A stretch of 64,000 nucleotides of DNA from Spiroplasma tabanidicola (GTDB lineage Bacteria > Bacillota_I > Bacilli_A > Mycoplasmatales > Mycoplasmataceae). The stretch covers positions 310,001-374,000 of the forward strand of contig NZ_CP046276.1 in NCBI RefSeq assembly GCF_009730595.1. Reading direction: 5' to 3'. Positions 12,724-26,433 of this stretch are shown here, one piece after another. The notes below the pieces were generated by a model that saw nothing but the letters and a program-made list of their open reading frames with translations, ran no database searches and was not told the DNA's origin. The translations under genes were made by a program, and so were the position numbers. Each line of letters begins with the position of its first letter. Position 1 is the stretch's first letter.

Positions 12724-12816
12724 TACTTTAAAAAAAATATCATTTTTTAAAATTTTTTTTATTTGATTTAAGATTGATTTTAAATGGTTTATTTATAGTT
12801 AATAAAAACTAAAAGA

Positions 12817-12845
12817 TTGATAAAAAGTGTAATTAAACATAATAT
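12817..12845 (+). promoter_or_regulatory. Promoter of the repeat surface protein
   Basis: TTGATA (12817-12822), 17-base spacer, TAATAT (12840-12845), 54 bases before the ATG; this is a good sigma-A type match in a 213-base gap that holds nothing else recognisable. Confidence 0.6.
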
Positions 12846-12899
12846 ATAAGAGTAAAAGTAAAAATGATAGTGAATAATAAAATTTAGAAAGGAAAGCTT

Positions 12900-15800
12900 A
12901 TGAAAAATCTACTTGCTCTTCTATCATCAATGATTATAGCAACTTCATCTTTAAGTACAATAACAAACTCATCTGTTAGTAGAAAACCTAGTGATCATAA
13001 TAACTCTAATCTAGATAATAATGGCGGAAACAGTGATGAAGGTGGACAAAGTAATACTCTTCCAAATGAGGATCCTAGCACGCCAGAAACACCAGTTCAA
13101 CCTGAAGAACCAAGTGTTCCAGCTGATACAAGAAGAGAACTTGAAGAAGTAATAGTAAATCATAAATTTGAAAATTTAAAAGCTTATAGTGAAGATGATT
13201 TAAGAAATGAATTATTTAATAGATATAGTGAATTAAAAGGAGAAGTAACATTTTCACAATATAAATATGATGAAAATGAATTTAGTGGTAGTTTATTAGT
13301 TTCTTCTAATGAAAACTCTGAAAAATACAAAGGAAATGTAACTATTCATTTTAGTGTTTATCACTATGCTAAAACTGATTTCCAATTAGAGAAAAAACAT
13401 GTAGAATTGAGAATTGGAGAACAAAAAAATATTTTAGTTAAAAATTTTAATCAATTAGTAGCACCAGAAAATTATCCTCAAGCTGAAAAGTATGATTCAA
13501 ATTATTTAGAAGTAAGTTTTGATAAAGAAGTACAAAGTGTTGTTATTAAAGCGAAAGATGTAAAAGAACCACCAAAAGATAATGCACTAGAAGTTACATT
13601 AATTTCTGCTGATGGAAGAGAAAATAGCAAACAAAAAATAAGTGTAACTTTATGAGCGAAAAAAGTAGACTTTCAATTATGCGAAAATTCAATTAACTTA
13701 AAAGCTGATAGAAATAGTAGTAAAATCGTTAATATTTCAAATTTTGATGACCTATATGATAGTTCAAATATTCCATATAAAGTTGAAGTTGATGATAATG
13801 GTAAAAATTATATAAGCGCTAGTTTAACTGCTGAAAATAATGGTATTTTAATATCATCTATAAATGGATATACAAGTGACAAATTAAAAGTAACAGTAAT
13901 TGCAAAAGAACATAGTGAAATTATTGAAGTAACATTAGATTGTCCTGCTGTAAAAGCAGTTTTAGAACACAAATCAGTTGATATGAACATTAAAGAAGAA
14001 ACGTATATAAAAATTTCAAACTACGATGAATTATATGTTCAAGACAATATGCCAGATAAAATTTCAGTTAGTGATACAAATATTTTAAAAGCTGAGTTAG
14101 ATATAAATAAAAAAGCAATTAAAATAACTGCATTTAATAAACCTGTTGTAAATGCTTGAGTTAAAGTATGATCAAATAATTTTTTAAATGAACCACAAAC
14201 AATTAATGTAAATATAAATACATTAGATGTTAACTTTGAGTTAGAAAATCATGATTTATCTCTTGTTTATAATCAAAAAACAAGTATAAATGTAAAAAAT
14301 ATTAACGACTTATATGATGCAGATAAAAACCTACCAAAACAATTTGAATATAATCATGATTTATTAAGTGTTGAGTTTAATGAAGTTACAAAACAAATTG
14401 ATATTATTGCAAAATCAAATGAAGCTACAAATCAAGTAATTAAAGTAAGCTCAAAAATTGGTCATTTTGAAAATATTAATTATTCAATTACAGCTCCAAA
14501 AGCTGACTTTAGATTAAAAACTCATGATGCAAAACTTCAATACAATAGCGAAGTAAGAATTCAAGTTGAAAATATAAATGAATTATATGGTGCTGAAAAA
14601 AACTTACCATCAGAATTTAGTGGATATGATAAAGATGCAATTAATGTAAGTTATGATAATGTAAAAAATGAAGTAGTGATTGTTGCAAAACAAAAAGAAG
14701 TAGCAAGCGGAACAATTCTAGTTAAATCAAAAACAGGCCACAGTGAAGAAATAAGTTATTCTGTTTCAATTCCTAATGTTGACTTCAAATTAGAAGCTAA
14801 AGAAATAAATCTAAAGTATAATGAAAAAACAACTTTAAAAGTTACAAATATAAACGATTTATATGGTGCGTCAAAAAACTTACCAACTAAATTTAGTGGT
14901 TATGATACTAGTGCTATCGATGTAAGTTATGATAGTAAAAATAATCAAGTTGTAATAGTTTCAAAACAAAAAGAAGTTGCAAATGGACAGATAATAATCG
15001 AATCAGAGTCAGGAGCTAGAAAAGAAGTTAAATTTACTGTTTCAATTCCTAATGTTGACTTCAAATTAGAAAAAACAAATGTAGTACTTCAAGCAAAAAC
15101 AAAAACAACTATTGATGTTACAAATGTTAATGAATTATACGATGCATACAAAAACTTACCAACTGAATTTAGTGGATATGATACTAATGCAGTAAGTGTA
15201 AGGTATAACAGAAAAAATGCTCAAATTGTAATTGAAGCTAAATCAAAAGAAGTTACAAATGGAATAATAACTGTTAGATCTAAAGAAGGTAATGTTGAAA
15301 CTATTACTTATTCAATTACTATTCCAAAAGTTGACTTTAAATTAGATACTACTTCAATTAATTTAGAAGTTTATAAATCAACAAGAATTAAAGTCACAAA
15401 TGTTAATGACTTATATGATTCTGATAAAAACTTACCAACTGAATTTAGTGGATATAATAAAGATGCAATTGATGTAAGTTATGATAGAAGTGTAAATGAA
15501 ATTGTAATTGTAGCAAAAGATCAAAGTGTCAATAACGGTTCAATTACAGTACGTTCAAAAAATGGATCAGTTCAATCAATTACTTATTCAATAACAATTC
15601 CACAAGTAGATTTTAAATTAGGTAGTGTAAGTCAAATGAATGCTGGAGATACTCAAGAAATTGATGTAACAAATGGAAGTTCATTAGTACACTCAGATAA
15701 TTATCCATCTGTATTTGAATTTAGCAAAAATGGGGTAGTTTCTGCAAGTTATGATTCTGTAAGACATAAAATCATAGTCAAATCTTTATCAAAAGATATT

Positions 15801-16634
15801 TTCTGTAGAACTTTAGAAATGACAATTAAATCAAAAAATGGTAGAGTTTCTAAAACAGTAAAATTTGATGTAATTAAACAGTTCGATTTAAGTACATTAA
15901 ACGGAGATTTGGGAAAATTTGATAAATTTGATGCAACAGCTATGAAAAATAAATTTTATGAGTTAAATAAAAACATCGGATTTAATAAAGATATTTTTGA
16001 TGGATTGGAAATTTATGAGCAAGGAAAAGATTCAGCAAAAATTAGAGCACAAAGTGATTTAGCTAAAAAATGATTTAAAAATAGTTTAGACATAAGTTAT
16101 AAAATTCCACCTGAACCATTAGTTTATAATATGAATGATTCTTATGATGCAAAATGAACTAAAGATTCAAGTACAGTGGGTTCAATAAAAAGAATTGAAG
16201 ATTATGGTGGAGTATCCTTCTTTAAATCACTAGGAAAACAAGTTTCTTCAATCAAACAAGAGTATACAAAAATGAAACTTACATTTACAGTAGAGGCAAA
16301 ATGATCTAAACCTTATAAAGGTAGTGTAAATTGAGATGATTCAAATAGTCATTACGAATCTTCAGAAAAATATGAGTTAGAATTACCTATAGAAAATTTA
16401 AATAACGGTAACAAAACTCAAATATTTAAAATTGAAAAAAGTTATACAGAAAGTAATGGTATTAAGGATGTTGCTATTTTTACCATTTATATAACTTTAA
16501 ATGTTACAGGAGGTCGTATAAATGGAATTATATACCAAGACATTTCAACAGAAAGATTACATGCTGAAGGTAATTATGATTGATTTTCAGCAAAATATAA
16601 AACAAGTTTTGATTTAGTAACATTTAAAAATTAG
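12900..16634 (+). CDS. Large repeat-containing surface protein
   Basis: 1,244 residues. An N-terminal signal-like helix (MKNLLALLSSMIIATSSLSTI) resembles the neighbouring lipoprotein's, but no Cys lies in the lipobox position. Next comes a Ser/Asn/Pro/Glu-rich linker (about residues 25-75), a unique domain, and then about nine tandem beta-type repeats of 92 residues (about residues 159-995). Each repeat shows VDFKL, a central N(I/V)NDLYxAxKNLPxxFSGYD, then VSYD and a closing SIxIPx; repeats 5-8 are the most alike. The fold looks Ig-like (inferred). A unique 245-residue C-terminal domain follows. The likely role is an extracellular adhesin or surface layer protein. RBS AAAGGAAAG. One gene with its own promoter and terminator. 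Confidence 0.85.
13377..15885 (+). repeat. Nine tandem 276-bp coding repeats
   Basis: The period is 276 bp (92 codons), measured between the two GTTGACTTCAAATTAGAA copies at 14778 and 15054. Early copies and the last one are diverged; the units from about 14,500 to 15,600 are close in both DNA and protein. Confidence 0.85.
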
Positions 16635-16636
16635 TA

Positions 16637-16669
16637 TTTAAACATTGAATATAACTCAATGTTTTTTTA
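16637..16669 (+). terminator. Terminator after the repeat protein
   Basis: AAACATTGA (16640-16648) pairs with TCAATGTTT (16656-16664), followed by T7. Confidence 0.88.
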
Positions 16670-16748
16670 TTTTTATGTTGAATTATGATAAAAAAATCCT
16701 AAAAATTTGGTATTATTTTTTTATGTGAAACATTTAGGAGAAAATTAA

Positions 16749-18572
16749 ATGAGCAAAAAAATAATAAATATTGCTGTTATAGCACACGTTGATGCAGGAA
16801 AGTCAACATTAGTAGATGCATTTTTAAATCAAGCTGGAGTTTTTAGAGCAAATGAAGAAGTAAAAGAACAAGTTATGGATAGTAATGATCAAGAAAGAGA
16901 AAGAGGAATTACTATTTATTCTAAGAATTGTGCTATTGAATATCATGATTATAAAATTAATATAGTTGATACGCCAGGCCATGCTGATTTTTCAAGTGAA
17001 GTTGAAAGAATTATGAAAACAGTTGATACTGTAATTTTGTTAGTTGACTCAGCAGAAGGACCAATGCCTCAAACTCGTTTTGTCCTTTCAAAAGCTTTAG
17101 AATTAGGTTTAAAACCAATTTTATTAATTAATAAAATAGATAAAAAAGATCAAAGAGCATTAGAAGTTGTAGATGAAGTTTTAGAGTTATTTATGGAATT
17201 AGATGCAAATGATGAACAATTAGAATTTAAAACTTTATTTGGAATTGCAAGACAAGGAATTGTTAAATACTCAATCGATGAAGAATCAAATGATTTATCA
17301 CCTTTATTTGAAACTATTATCAAACAAGTAGGGAATTATCCAACAGAGTTAATAAATGAAAATCCTCAGTTACAAATATCTTCACTTGCATATGATTCAT
17401 TTATTGGAAGATTAGGAATAGGAAGATTATTTAAAGGTGTTTTAAAAGAAGGACAACAAGTAGCTATTTCTAAAAATGATGGAACAATAAATCGTGAAAA
17501 AATCTCAGGTTTATTTGTTTATCAAGGATTAAAAAGAGTTCAAGTAAAAGAAGCTCAAGCAGGAGATATTGTTGTTGTTTCAGGAATTAAAGATTTAACA
17601 ATCGGAGATACAGTTAATAATCCTGATAATATTGACGCTCTTCCTCCGATCATTATTGAAGAACCAACAATGAGTATGAACTTTTTAGTTAATACTTCAC
17701 CATTTGCAGGAAAAGTAGGAAAATTTGTTACAACTAGAAACATTAAAGAAAGATTAGATAAAGAATTAGAAGTTAATGTTGGATTAAAAGTTGAAAGTTT
17801 GACAGATTCAAGTGCTGATGGATTTAAAGTTTTAGGTAGAGGAGAATTGCATTTATCTGTTCTTATCGAAACAATGAGAAGAGAAGGTTTTGAATTAGGA
17901 ATTTCTAGACCAGAGGTTGTTTTTAAAGTGGATGAAAAAGGAGAAAAACTTGAACCAATCGAAAAAGTAATAGTTGATGTGCCATCAGAATTCTCAGGAA
18001 CAGTTATTAATAAACTTAATTTAAGAAAAGGAAAAATGCTTGATATGGATTCTGACGGAATTAGAGATAAAGTAACTTATGCAGTACCTACTCGTGGATT
18101 AATTGGATTTAAATCTGATTTTACAAATGACACAAGAGGTGAAGGAGTTATGGTTAAGTCTCTAATTGGATATGAACAATACAAAGGACCAATTGAAGGA
18201 AGAATCAATGGAGTTTTAGTATCAATGGCAAGTGGAGTTTCTTTACCTTATGCTTTAAATAACTTAGAAGATCGTGGAATTTTATTTATCGGACCACAAG
18301 TTCAAGTTTATGATGGAATGATAGTTGGTTTACACTCAAGAGATAATGATTTAGAAGTTAATCCAACTAATGCTAAAAAACTTACTAACACTAGATCTAG
18401 TGGTACAGATGATGCTGTAAAACTTACTCCACCAAGAAAATTCACATTAGAAGAAGCTCTTGACTTTATTGAATGAGATGAACTTGTTGAAGTTACGCCA
18501 GATGATATTAGATTAAGAAAAAAATGACTTTCAAGTAATGAAAGAAGACAACATAGAAATGATCCTCACTAG
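16749..18572 (+). CDS. typA: Ribosome-associated GTPase TypA/BipA
   Basis: 607 residues, normal family length. GTPase motifs in order: AHVDAGKST (residues 11-19), RERGITI, DTPGHADF, NKID. EF-G-like domains II, III and V and the TypA-specific C-terminal domain (DSDGIRDKVTYAVPTRGLIGF) follow. The protein binds the 70S ribosome and assists its assembly. The final 32 residues require TGA as Trp. AGGAG lies 7 bases before the ATG. Own transcription unit. Confidence 0.96.
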
Positions 18573-18590
18573 GAAAATTTCTATTTTTTT
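18554..18590 (+). terminator. Terminator overlapping the typA stop codon
   Basis: TAGAAAT (18554-18560) pairs with ATTTCTA (18577-18583), with an inner CCT/AGG pair; the TAG stop is inside the hairpin, followed by a T7 run. Confidence 0.65.
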
Positions 18591-18652
18591 ATTTTTTTAT
18601 AAAAAAAATTCTATTAAAATCAACAAAAAACTTAATATTAGTGGGCATTTAG

Positions 18653-20041
<1,389 letters not shown>

Positions 20042-20051
20042 CAATCTAATT

Positions 20052-20076
20052 AAACTCTATTTATAGAGTTTTTTTT
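20052..20076 (+). terminator. Terminator after eno
   Basis: AAACTCTA (20052-20059) pairs with TAGAGTTT (20064-20071), then a T run. Confidence 0.9.
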
Positions 20077-20103
20077 ATGTATAATTTTTTTGAGGTGAAA
20101 AAA

Positions 20104-21117
20104 ATGCTTTTTAAAACAAAAAAGAATAATGCTATTTTTTGAGTTTTATCATTTGCATTTTTTTTCACTATATTTACTGCTTTTGCTTTTTTTGATTTCA
20201 AAATATCAAAAAGTGTTTTAGATAGTAATGTTAAAAATGATGGTTTTGCAAGTTTTATAATGTATTTTTTTAATATATATGGACATTCTATAATATGTTT
20301 TCCAGTTTATTTTTCATTTGCAATTCTTACATTGTTACTTTTTAAAAGAGCAAAAGGAGCTTTAAATAAAGTTTTTTATATTATTATTCAAGTAGTTTAT
20401 GTTGTAGTTTTTATAATAGCATTATGTTTTTTTAGTTTTTATAAAACTATAGAAGATTGAAATGATAATGCTAATAGAACTCAATATATAATGCAATTAA
20501 CAATAAGCTCTTTAATAATTGTGTTAGCAATAATAACAATTACTTTAACTTTATTATTTTCACATACAAATAAAATTGTAAAAACAAAACCTGACATTGA
20601 AAAAATTGCATTTCAAGCATTACTGTGTTTAATTTATATTTCAATAAGTATGGCGGTTGTATATTTTTTAAAAATAGCTGTTGCAAGACCAAGACCAAGA
20701 GAAATATTTGCTACTAAAGATCCTTTAAATGAATTTAAGTATCCATTTGAAATTAGTACAAAAAATAGAAGTGGACAAAGTTTTCCTTCTGGTCATGCTT
20801 TATCTTCTACAAGTATGTTTGGTTTTTTATTTTTCTTTGACAAAGAAACTAAGAAAAAAAATATTAAATATATTTTAATGATTATTTTTTCACTTCTTAC
20901 TTTTTTAACAGATATTTCTAGAGTGTTAATATTAGCACATTTTATCACAGACGTTTTAATGGCAAACTTCTTAGCATGTTGTAGTTATTATTTAGTTAAA
21001 GATTGTTTAGCAAAATATCTTTATAAAAAAGATCAAAAAATAAAAAATAAAGATGATTCTGAAATAAAACCTAGGAAAAGTAAAATAAAAAAAGTTGAGG
21101 AAAAACAAAATGGCTAA
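20104..21117 (+). CDS. Membrane phosphatase of the PAP2 family
   Basis: 337 residues with about six membrane helices. The three PAP2 catalytic motifs are present in order: KIAVARPRPR, PSGHA and SRVLILAHFITD. Such enzymes remove phosphate from lipid phosphates (phosphatidate, phosphatidylglycerol phosphate, polyprenyl diphosphate) at the membrane; which substrate applies here is unknown. The C-terminus is a Lys-rich cytoplasmic tail. Its last codons overlap the ruvX start by 8 bases, so the two are translationally coupled. RBS GAGGTG precedes the ATG at 20104. Confidence 0.9.
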
Positions 21118-21532
21118 ATATGTTGGTTTAGATATTGGTTCAAAAACAATTGGTATAGCAATTAGTGAAGGATTTATTGCAAATTCACATTCAACAATTA
21201 GATTTGAAGAAAATGATTTTAAATCTGGCGCACAAAAATTAAAAGATTTTTTAGAAGCAGACGGTTTTGAAAAATTAATAATAGGTTATCCCTTTAATAT
21301 GAATGGTTCATCTGGGTATCGTATTGAAATGGTTGAAGAATTTATTGAAAACTTAAAATTATTTATAAACATAAATGATAATAATTTAGTAAAAATAGAT
21401 GAAAGACTAACTTCAAGAATGGCAAAATCAATTATGATTGAAGCTAATTTGAGTCGAAAAAAACAAAAAAGTTCAAAAGATCAATTAGCAGCTCAACTTA
21501 TTTTAGAAACTTTTTTGAATAATAATAATTAG
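21110..21532 (+). CDS. ruvX: Holliday junction resolvase-like nuclease (YqgF/RuvX)
   Basis: 140 residues, RNase H-like fold. N-terminal GLDIGSKTIGIAISE carries the first catalytic Asp; GYPFNMNGSSGYR, KIDERLTSRMA with the catalytic Glu, and KDQLAAQLILE with the last Asp follow. The family is essential and linked to 16S rRNA 5' processing or junction resolution. The ATG at 21110 is inside the PAP2 gene end, with TTGAGGAAA as ribosome site; an in-frame upstream ATG-like codon at 21095 is not supported. Confidence 0.92.
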   Translation: MAKYVGLDIGSKTIGIAISEGFIANSHSTIRFEENDFKSGAQKLKDFLEADGFEKLIIGYPFNMNGSSGYRIEMVEEFIENLKLFININDNNLVKIDERLTSRMAKSIMIEANLSRKKQKSSKDQLAAQLILETFLNNNN

Positions 21533-21560
21533 TATAGAATAAAAATATGGAGGAAAATTA

Positions 21561-22127
21561 ATGCAACACCCACTTGTAAAAGAGATTTTATTAACAGAAG
21601 AACAAATCGAAAAGCGTGTTAAAGAACTTGGAGATGAAGTTACAAAATATTATAAATCTCAAGAAGTAAAAGAAAACACTTTAATATTAGTTGGACTATT
21701 AAAAGGATGTGTTCCTTTTATGGCTAAACTTATGTCAAAAATTGATTATCAATGCCAAACAGAGTATATGAAAGTCTCATCATATTTTGGAGCAACTCAG
21801 TCTAGTGGAAAAGTAAATATCTTACTAGATTTAGGAATCGATATTGAAGGAAAAACAGTATTACTGGTTGAAGATATTATTGATACTGGGCTAACAATAC
21901 AATATGTAAAAGAATATTTAGAATCAAAAAATCCTAAAGAAGTTAAAGTTATAGCCTTAGTTGATAAACCAGAAGGAAGAAAAGTTGATGTTGAACTTGA
22001 TTGATGTGGCTTTTCAATTCCAAATAAATTTGTAATTGGTTATGGTCTTGATTATGATGAAAGATTTAGAAATTTACCATATGTAGCAGTTTGTGATACA
22101 GATAAATTAGATGATTGAAAATGATAA
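21561..22127 (+). CDS. hpt: Hypoxanthine-guanine phosphoribosyltransferase
   Basis: 188 residues after two C-terminal TGA Trp codons. Purine salvage: joins hypoxanthine or guanine to PRPP. The PRPP-binding motif [14 protein letters not shown] is intact (about residues 97-110), with [11 protein letters not shown] upstream and the hood region [19 protein letters not shown] at the end. Strong GGAGG ribosome site. Follows ruvX by 28 bases and is probably in the same operon. Confidence 0.96.
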
Positions 22128-22155
22128 AAACTTTTTAGTTTTTTTTTTTTTTTTA
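22127..22155 (+). terminator. Terminator after hpt with a T16 run
   Basis: AAAAACT/AGTTTTT hairpin with a 3-base loop, followed by 16 consecutive T (22139-22154). Confidence 0.7.
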
Positions 22156-22251
22156 TTTTAATAGTTTATAAAACCTTTTAAATTAACCCTTTTTTACTAA
22201 AAAAGTTGTATTTATCTAAATCTATACAAAGAATAGTTATATAATATTTAG

Positions 22252-23235
<984 letters not shown>

Positions 23236-23265
23236 TTAATATTTGCAAAAGAGGAGAAAATTATT

Positions 23266-24720
23266 ATGCAAAAACAAATAGAGTTTTATGAACCTAATCA
23301 ATTAGAAAAGAAAATTAAAAGAACTAAAATCGTTACAACAATTGGACCAAGTACAAATACTAAAGATGCAATTAGAAAATTATTTGAAAATGGAATGAAT
23401 GTTGTTAGATTAAACTTCTCACATGGATCTCAAGAAGAACATGAAGCAAAAATAAAAATGGTTTTAGATTTACGAAAAGAAGAACAAAAACCAATTTCTA
23501 TTTTACTTGATACAAAAGGACCAGAAATTCGTGTTGGAAAAATGAAGGATGGTAAACAAGAAATAAAAGCTGGAAGTGATATTAGAATTTATACTTTAGA
23601 AGAAGAATATAAGAACAGAGAATGCGATACAAACGAAATGACTGTATCATATGATATGAGTGTTGATTTAAAAAGTGGAGACACAATTTTAGTTGATGAT
23701 GGAAAATTAACAATGCATGTTGTAAATGTTGAACCAGGAATTGTTAGTTGTAAAGCATTTAATCATCATATTGTTAAAACAAACAAACGTATTAACTTAC
23801 CAGGTGTTGACTTTTCATTACCATTCTTAAGTGATAAAGATGTTTCAGATATTCGTTTTGGAGCAAAAAATCAAATTGATTATATCGCAGCTTCTTTTGT
23901 AAATACTGCGCAAAATGTTAAAGATATTAGACAAATTTTAAAAGAAGAGAAAAAAGAACATATTCAAATTATTTCAAAAATTGAATCAAAAATCGGAATT
24001 TTTAATATTGATGAAATTGTTGATGAAAGTGATGGAATAATGGTTGCAAGAGGGGATTTAGGATTAGAAATTCCTTACTATGAAGTACCTCACTGAGAAA
24101 AAGAAATTATTAGAAAATGTCGTGAAAAAGGAAAAATCTGTATTGTTGCAACTCAAATGTTAGAATCAATGACAGACAATCCTCAACCAACTAGAGCGGA
24201 AGTAACTGATGTTTATTATGCAACAGAACTTGGAGCAGATGCAACAATGTTAAGTGGAGAATCTGCTGCAGGAATTTATCCTTATATTACAACTCATACA
24301 ATGGCAACAATTAATAAACGTGCTGAATTGAACTTTTATGGAAAAATCTATTATGATAGAGCGTTAGAAATGGCTCGTAACTCTACAAGTGGAAAAAGAG
24401 CAGAAATTGCTGATGAACTTGCGAATATTACTAGAAATGGTAAATATGAATATGCAGTTGTATTATCAAGATCTGGAGAATTATTAAAAACTATTTCTAA
24501 ATTTAGACCTAATGTTACAATTCTTGGAGTTATTGAAGATGAAAAACTTTGAAATGCATTTGGATGTTGACATTCAATCTTTATGAATAAAGTTGATAAA
24601 GTTGATGATGTAATTAACAAACCTGAATTAGCAGCCGAAATTGCTCGTTTATGAGGAGCAAAAAAAGGTGAAGAGATCTTAATTGTTAAATCAGAAGATA
24701 TAATTAAACATATTGTTTAA
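23266..24720 (+). CDS. pyk: Pyruvate kinase, first copy
   Basis: 484 residues. Makes pyruvate and ATP from phosphoenolpyruvate. The active-site elements are intact: NVVRLNFSHG, LLDTKGPEIRVG, KIESKIG with the catalytic Lys, DGIMVARGDLGLEIPYYEVP, and ATQMLESMTDNPQPTRAEVTD. The short C-terminal domain matches the Mollicutes form without the extra PEP-utiliser domain of bacilli. Directly after pfkA with GAGGAG. Ends at a strong terminator, so the second pyk copy is a separate unit. Confidence 0.96.
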
Positions 24721-24746
24721 AAAAATGGGAGAAATCCCATTTTTTA
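24720..24746 (+). terminator. Terminator between the two pyk genes
   Basis: AAAAAATGGGA pairs with TCCCATTTTTT over a GAAA loop. Confidence 0.93.
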
Positions 24747-24765
24747 TGTAGAAATGGTTGTTAAA

Positions 24766-24774
24766 TGTTATAAT
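24766..24774 (+). promoter_or_regulatory. Extended -10 promoter of the second pyk
   Basis: TGTTATAAT: TATAAT at 24769-24774 preceded by TGn, 28 bases before the ATG. No good -35 box is seen. Confidence 0.5.
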
Positions 24775-24802
24775 TTTTAATGTAAAACAAAAGGAGAATA
24801 AA

Positions 24803-26245
24803 ATGAAAACTTATAACTTAAAAGATAAAGTAAAAAGAACAAAAATCATTACAACTCTAGGACCTTCAGTTCACTCAAAAGGTGCTATTAATGAGTTATA
24901 TGAAAATGGTATGACAACAATTCGTTTAAACTTCTCACATGCTGACTTTCAAGAACATGGAGAAAGAATAAATTGGTTGAAAGAGTTAAGAGAAGAAATT
25001 AACAAGCCAATCTCAATTTTATTAGATACAAAAGGACCAGAAATTCGTGTTGGAAAAATGAAAGACGGAAAACAAGAAATTAAAGCAGGAACAGATTTAA
25101 CTGTTTATACAGATCCTGAAAGCTTTGCGTTAAGAGAATGTGGACCGACAGAATTACAAATGTCTTATGATATGAGTCAAGATGTTAAAGTTGGAGACGT
25201 TGTTTTGATTGATGATGGAAAATTAACAACTCACGTAACTAGTGTTGATAAAGACAAAAAAATTGTTATGTGTAAAGCATTTAATAGACACATTGTAAAA
25301 ACTAATAAAAGAGTAAACTTACCAGGAGTAGACTTTACTTTACCGTTTTTAGCAGAAAAAGATTATAATGATATCAAATTTGGAATTCGACAAGGCGTTG
25401 ATTATATTGCAGCTTCTTTTGTAAACTCAGCAGATAATGTTGCAGAAATTAGAAAAATTTTAAAAGAAGAAAACGCAGAACACGTACAAATTATTTCAAA
25501 AATTGAATCACAAATTGGAATTGATAATATTGATTCAATAATTGATGCTAGTGATGGGATTATGATTGCTAGAGGGGATTTAGGATTAGAAATTCCTTAC
25601 TATGAAGTGCCATTCCAAGAAAAAAGAATTATTAGAAAATGTCGCGAAAAAGGAAAATTAGTAGTTGTTGCAACTCAAATGTTAGAATCAATGACAGACA
25701 ACCCTCAACCAACTAGAGCGGAAGTAACTGATGTTTATTATGCAACAGAACTTGGAGCAGATGCAACAATGTTAAGTGGAGAATCAGCAAATGGAGACTA
25801 TCCATTTATTACAACTGAAACAATGGCGACAATTAATAAACGTGCAGAAATTGAATTTTATACAAAACTATATTACGAAAAACAATTAGAAAATGCTAGA
25901 AAATCAACTAGCGGACAAAGAGCAGATATTGCAAACCAATTAGCTAAAAATACTATGGATGGAAAGTATGAATTTGCAGTTGTTGCTTCTAGAACTGGTG
26001 AATTATTAAAAACAATTTCTAAATTTAGACCAAATGTTACAATTCTTGGCGTTAGTGCAGAACCTAAATTATGAACTGCATTTGGAGTTTGACATTCAAT
26101 CTTTATGAATAGAGTTGATGACTTTGATAAGTTCTTAAATGACGAAAAAGCAATTATTAATATTGCAAAAAGTTGAGGAGCTAAAATAGGTGAAAAAATC
26201 TTATTTGTAAGAAATGAAAATATTAAAGAATTAGTAATAGTTTAA
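24803..26245 (+). CDS. pyk: Pyruvate kinase, second copy (paralogue)
   Basis: 480 residues, closely similar along its length to the preceding pyk, with all catalytic motifs kept (RLNFSHAD, DTKGPEIRVG, KIESQIG, ARGDLGLEIPYYEVP). Differences cluster in the B domain (DPESFALRECGPTELQ against EEEYKNRECDTNEMT) and the C-terminal domain, which holds effector sites in other pyruvate kinases. ATG 24803 follows AAGGAG at 7 bases; an in-frame upstream TTG is not supported. Own promoter and palindromic terminator, so it can be controlled apart from pfkA-pyk. Confidence 0.95.
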
Positions 26246-26275
26246 AAAATTTGACATATGTCAAATTTTTTTTTA
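26244..26275 (+). terminator. 28-bp palindromic terminator after the second pyk
   Basis: A6-TTTGACAT and its exact complement, 26244-26271, followed by more T. Confidence 0.9.
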
Positions 26276-26327
26276 TTTACTAAAGTATTTTTATAAATAA
26301 GCATTTATTAGAAAATCCCTTATAATA

Positions 26328-26375
26328 AAAATAAAACTTTTTTTTAAATTTTTATAAAAAATAAAACTTTTTTTA
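26328..26375. repeat. Two direct repeats 30 bp apart upstream of the PTS promoter
   Basis: AATAAAACTTTTTTT occurs at about 26330 and again at about 26360, exactly three helical turns apart and just before the -35 box. It is a possible operator. Confidence 0.4.
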
Positions 26376-26383
26376 TAAAACTC

Positions 26384-26411
26384 TTGTTATTTTGGAAAAA
26401 TATTCTATAAT
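26384..26411 (+). promoter_or_regulatory. Promoter of the PTS operon
   Basis: TTGTTA (26384-26389), 16 bases, TATAAT (26406-26411); the ATG of the IIB gene follows after 22 bases. Confidence 0.6.
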
Positions 26412-26433
26412 TATTGTGAAAGGAATTAAAAAT

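Noticed and set aside
16749-18476. Truncated typA, eno, pyk, argS and others ending at TGA
   Set aside because: TGA encodes Trp in this group; the frames continue to TAA or TAG with expected family sequence, so they are intact genes.
21095-21109. Earlier start for ruvX adding five residues
   Set aside because: The ribosome site TTGAGGAAA lies within this stretch and points to ATG 21110; the earlier codon has no ribosome site.
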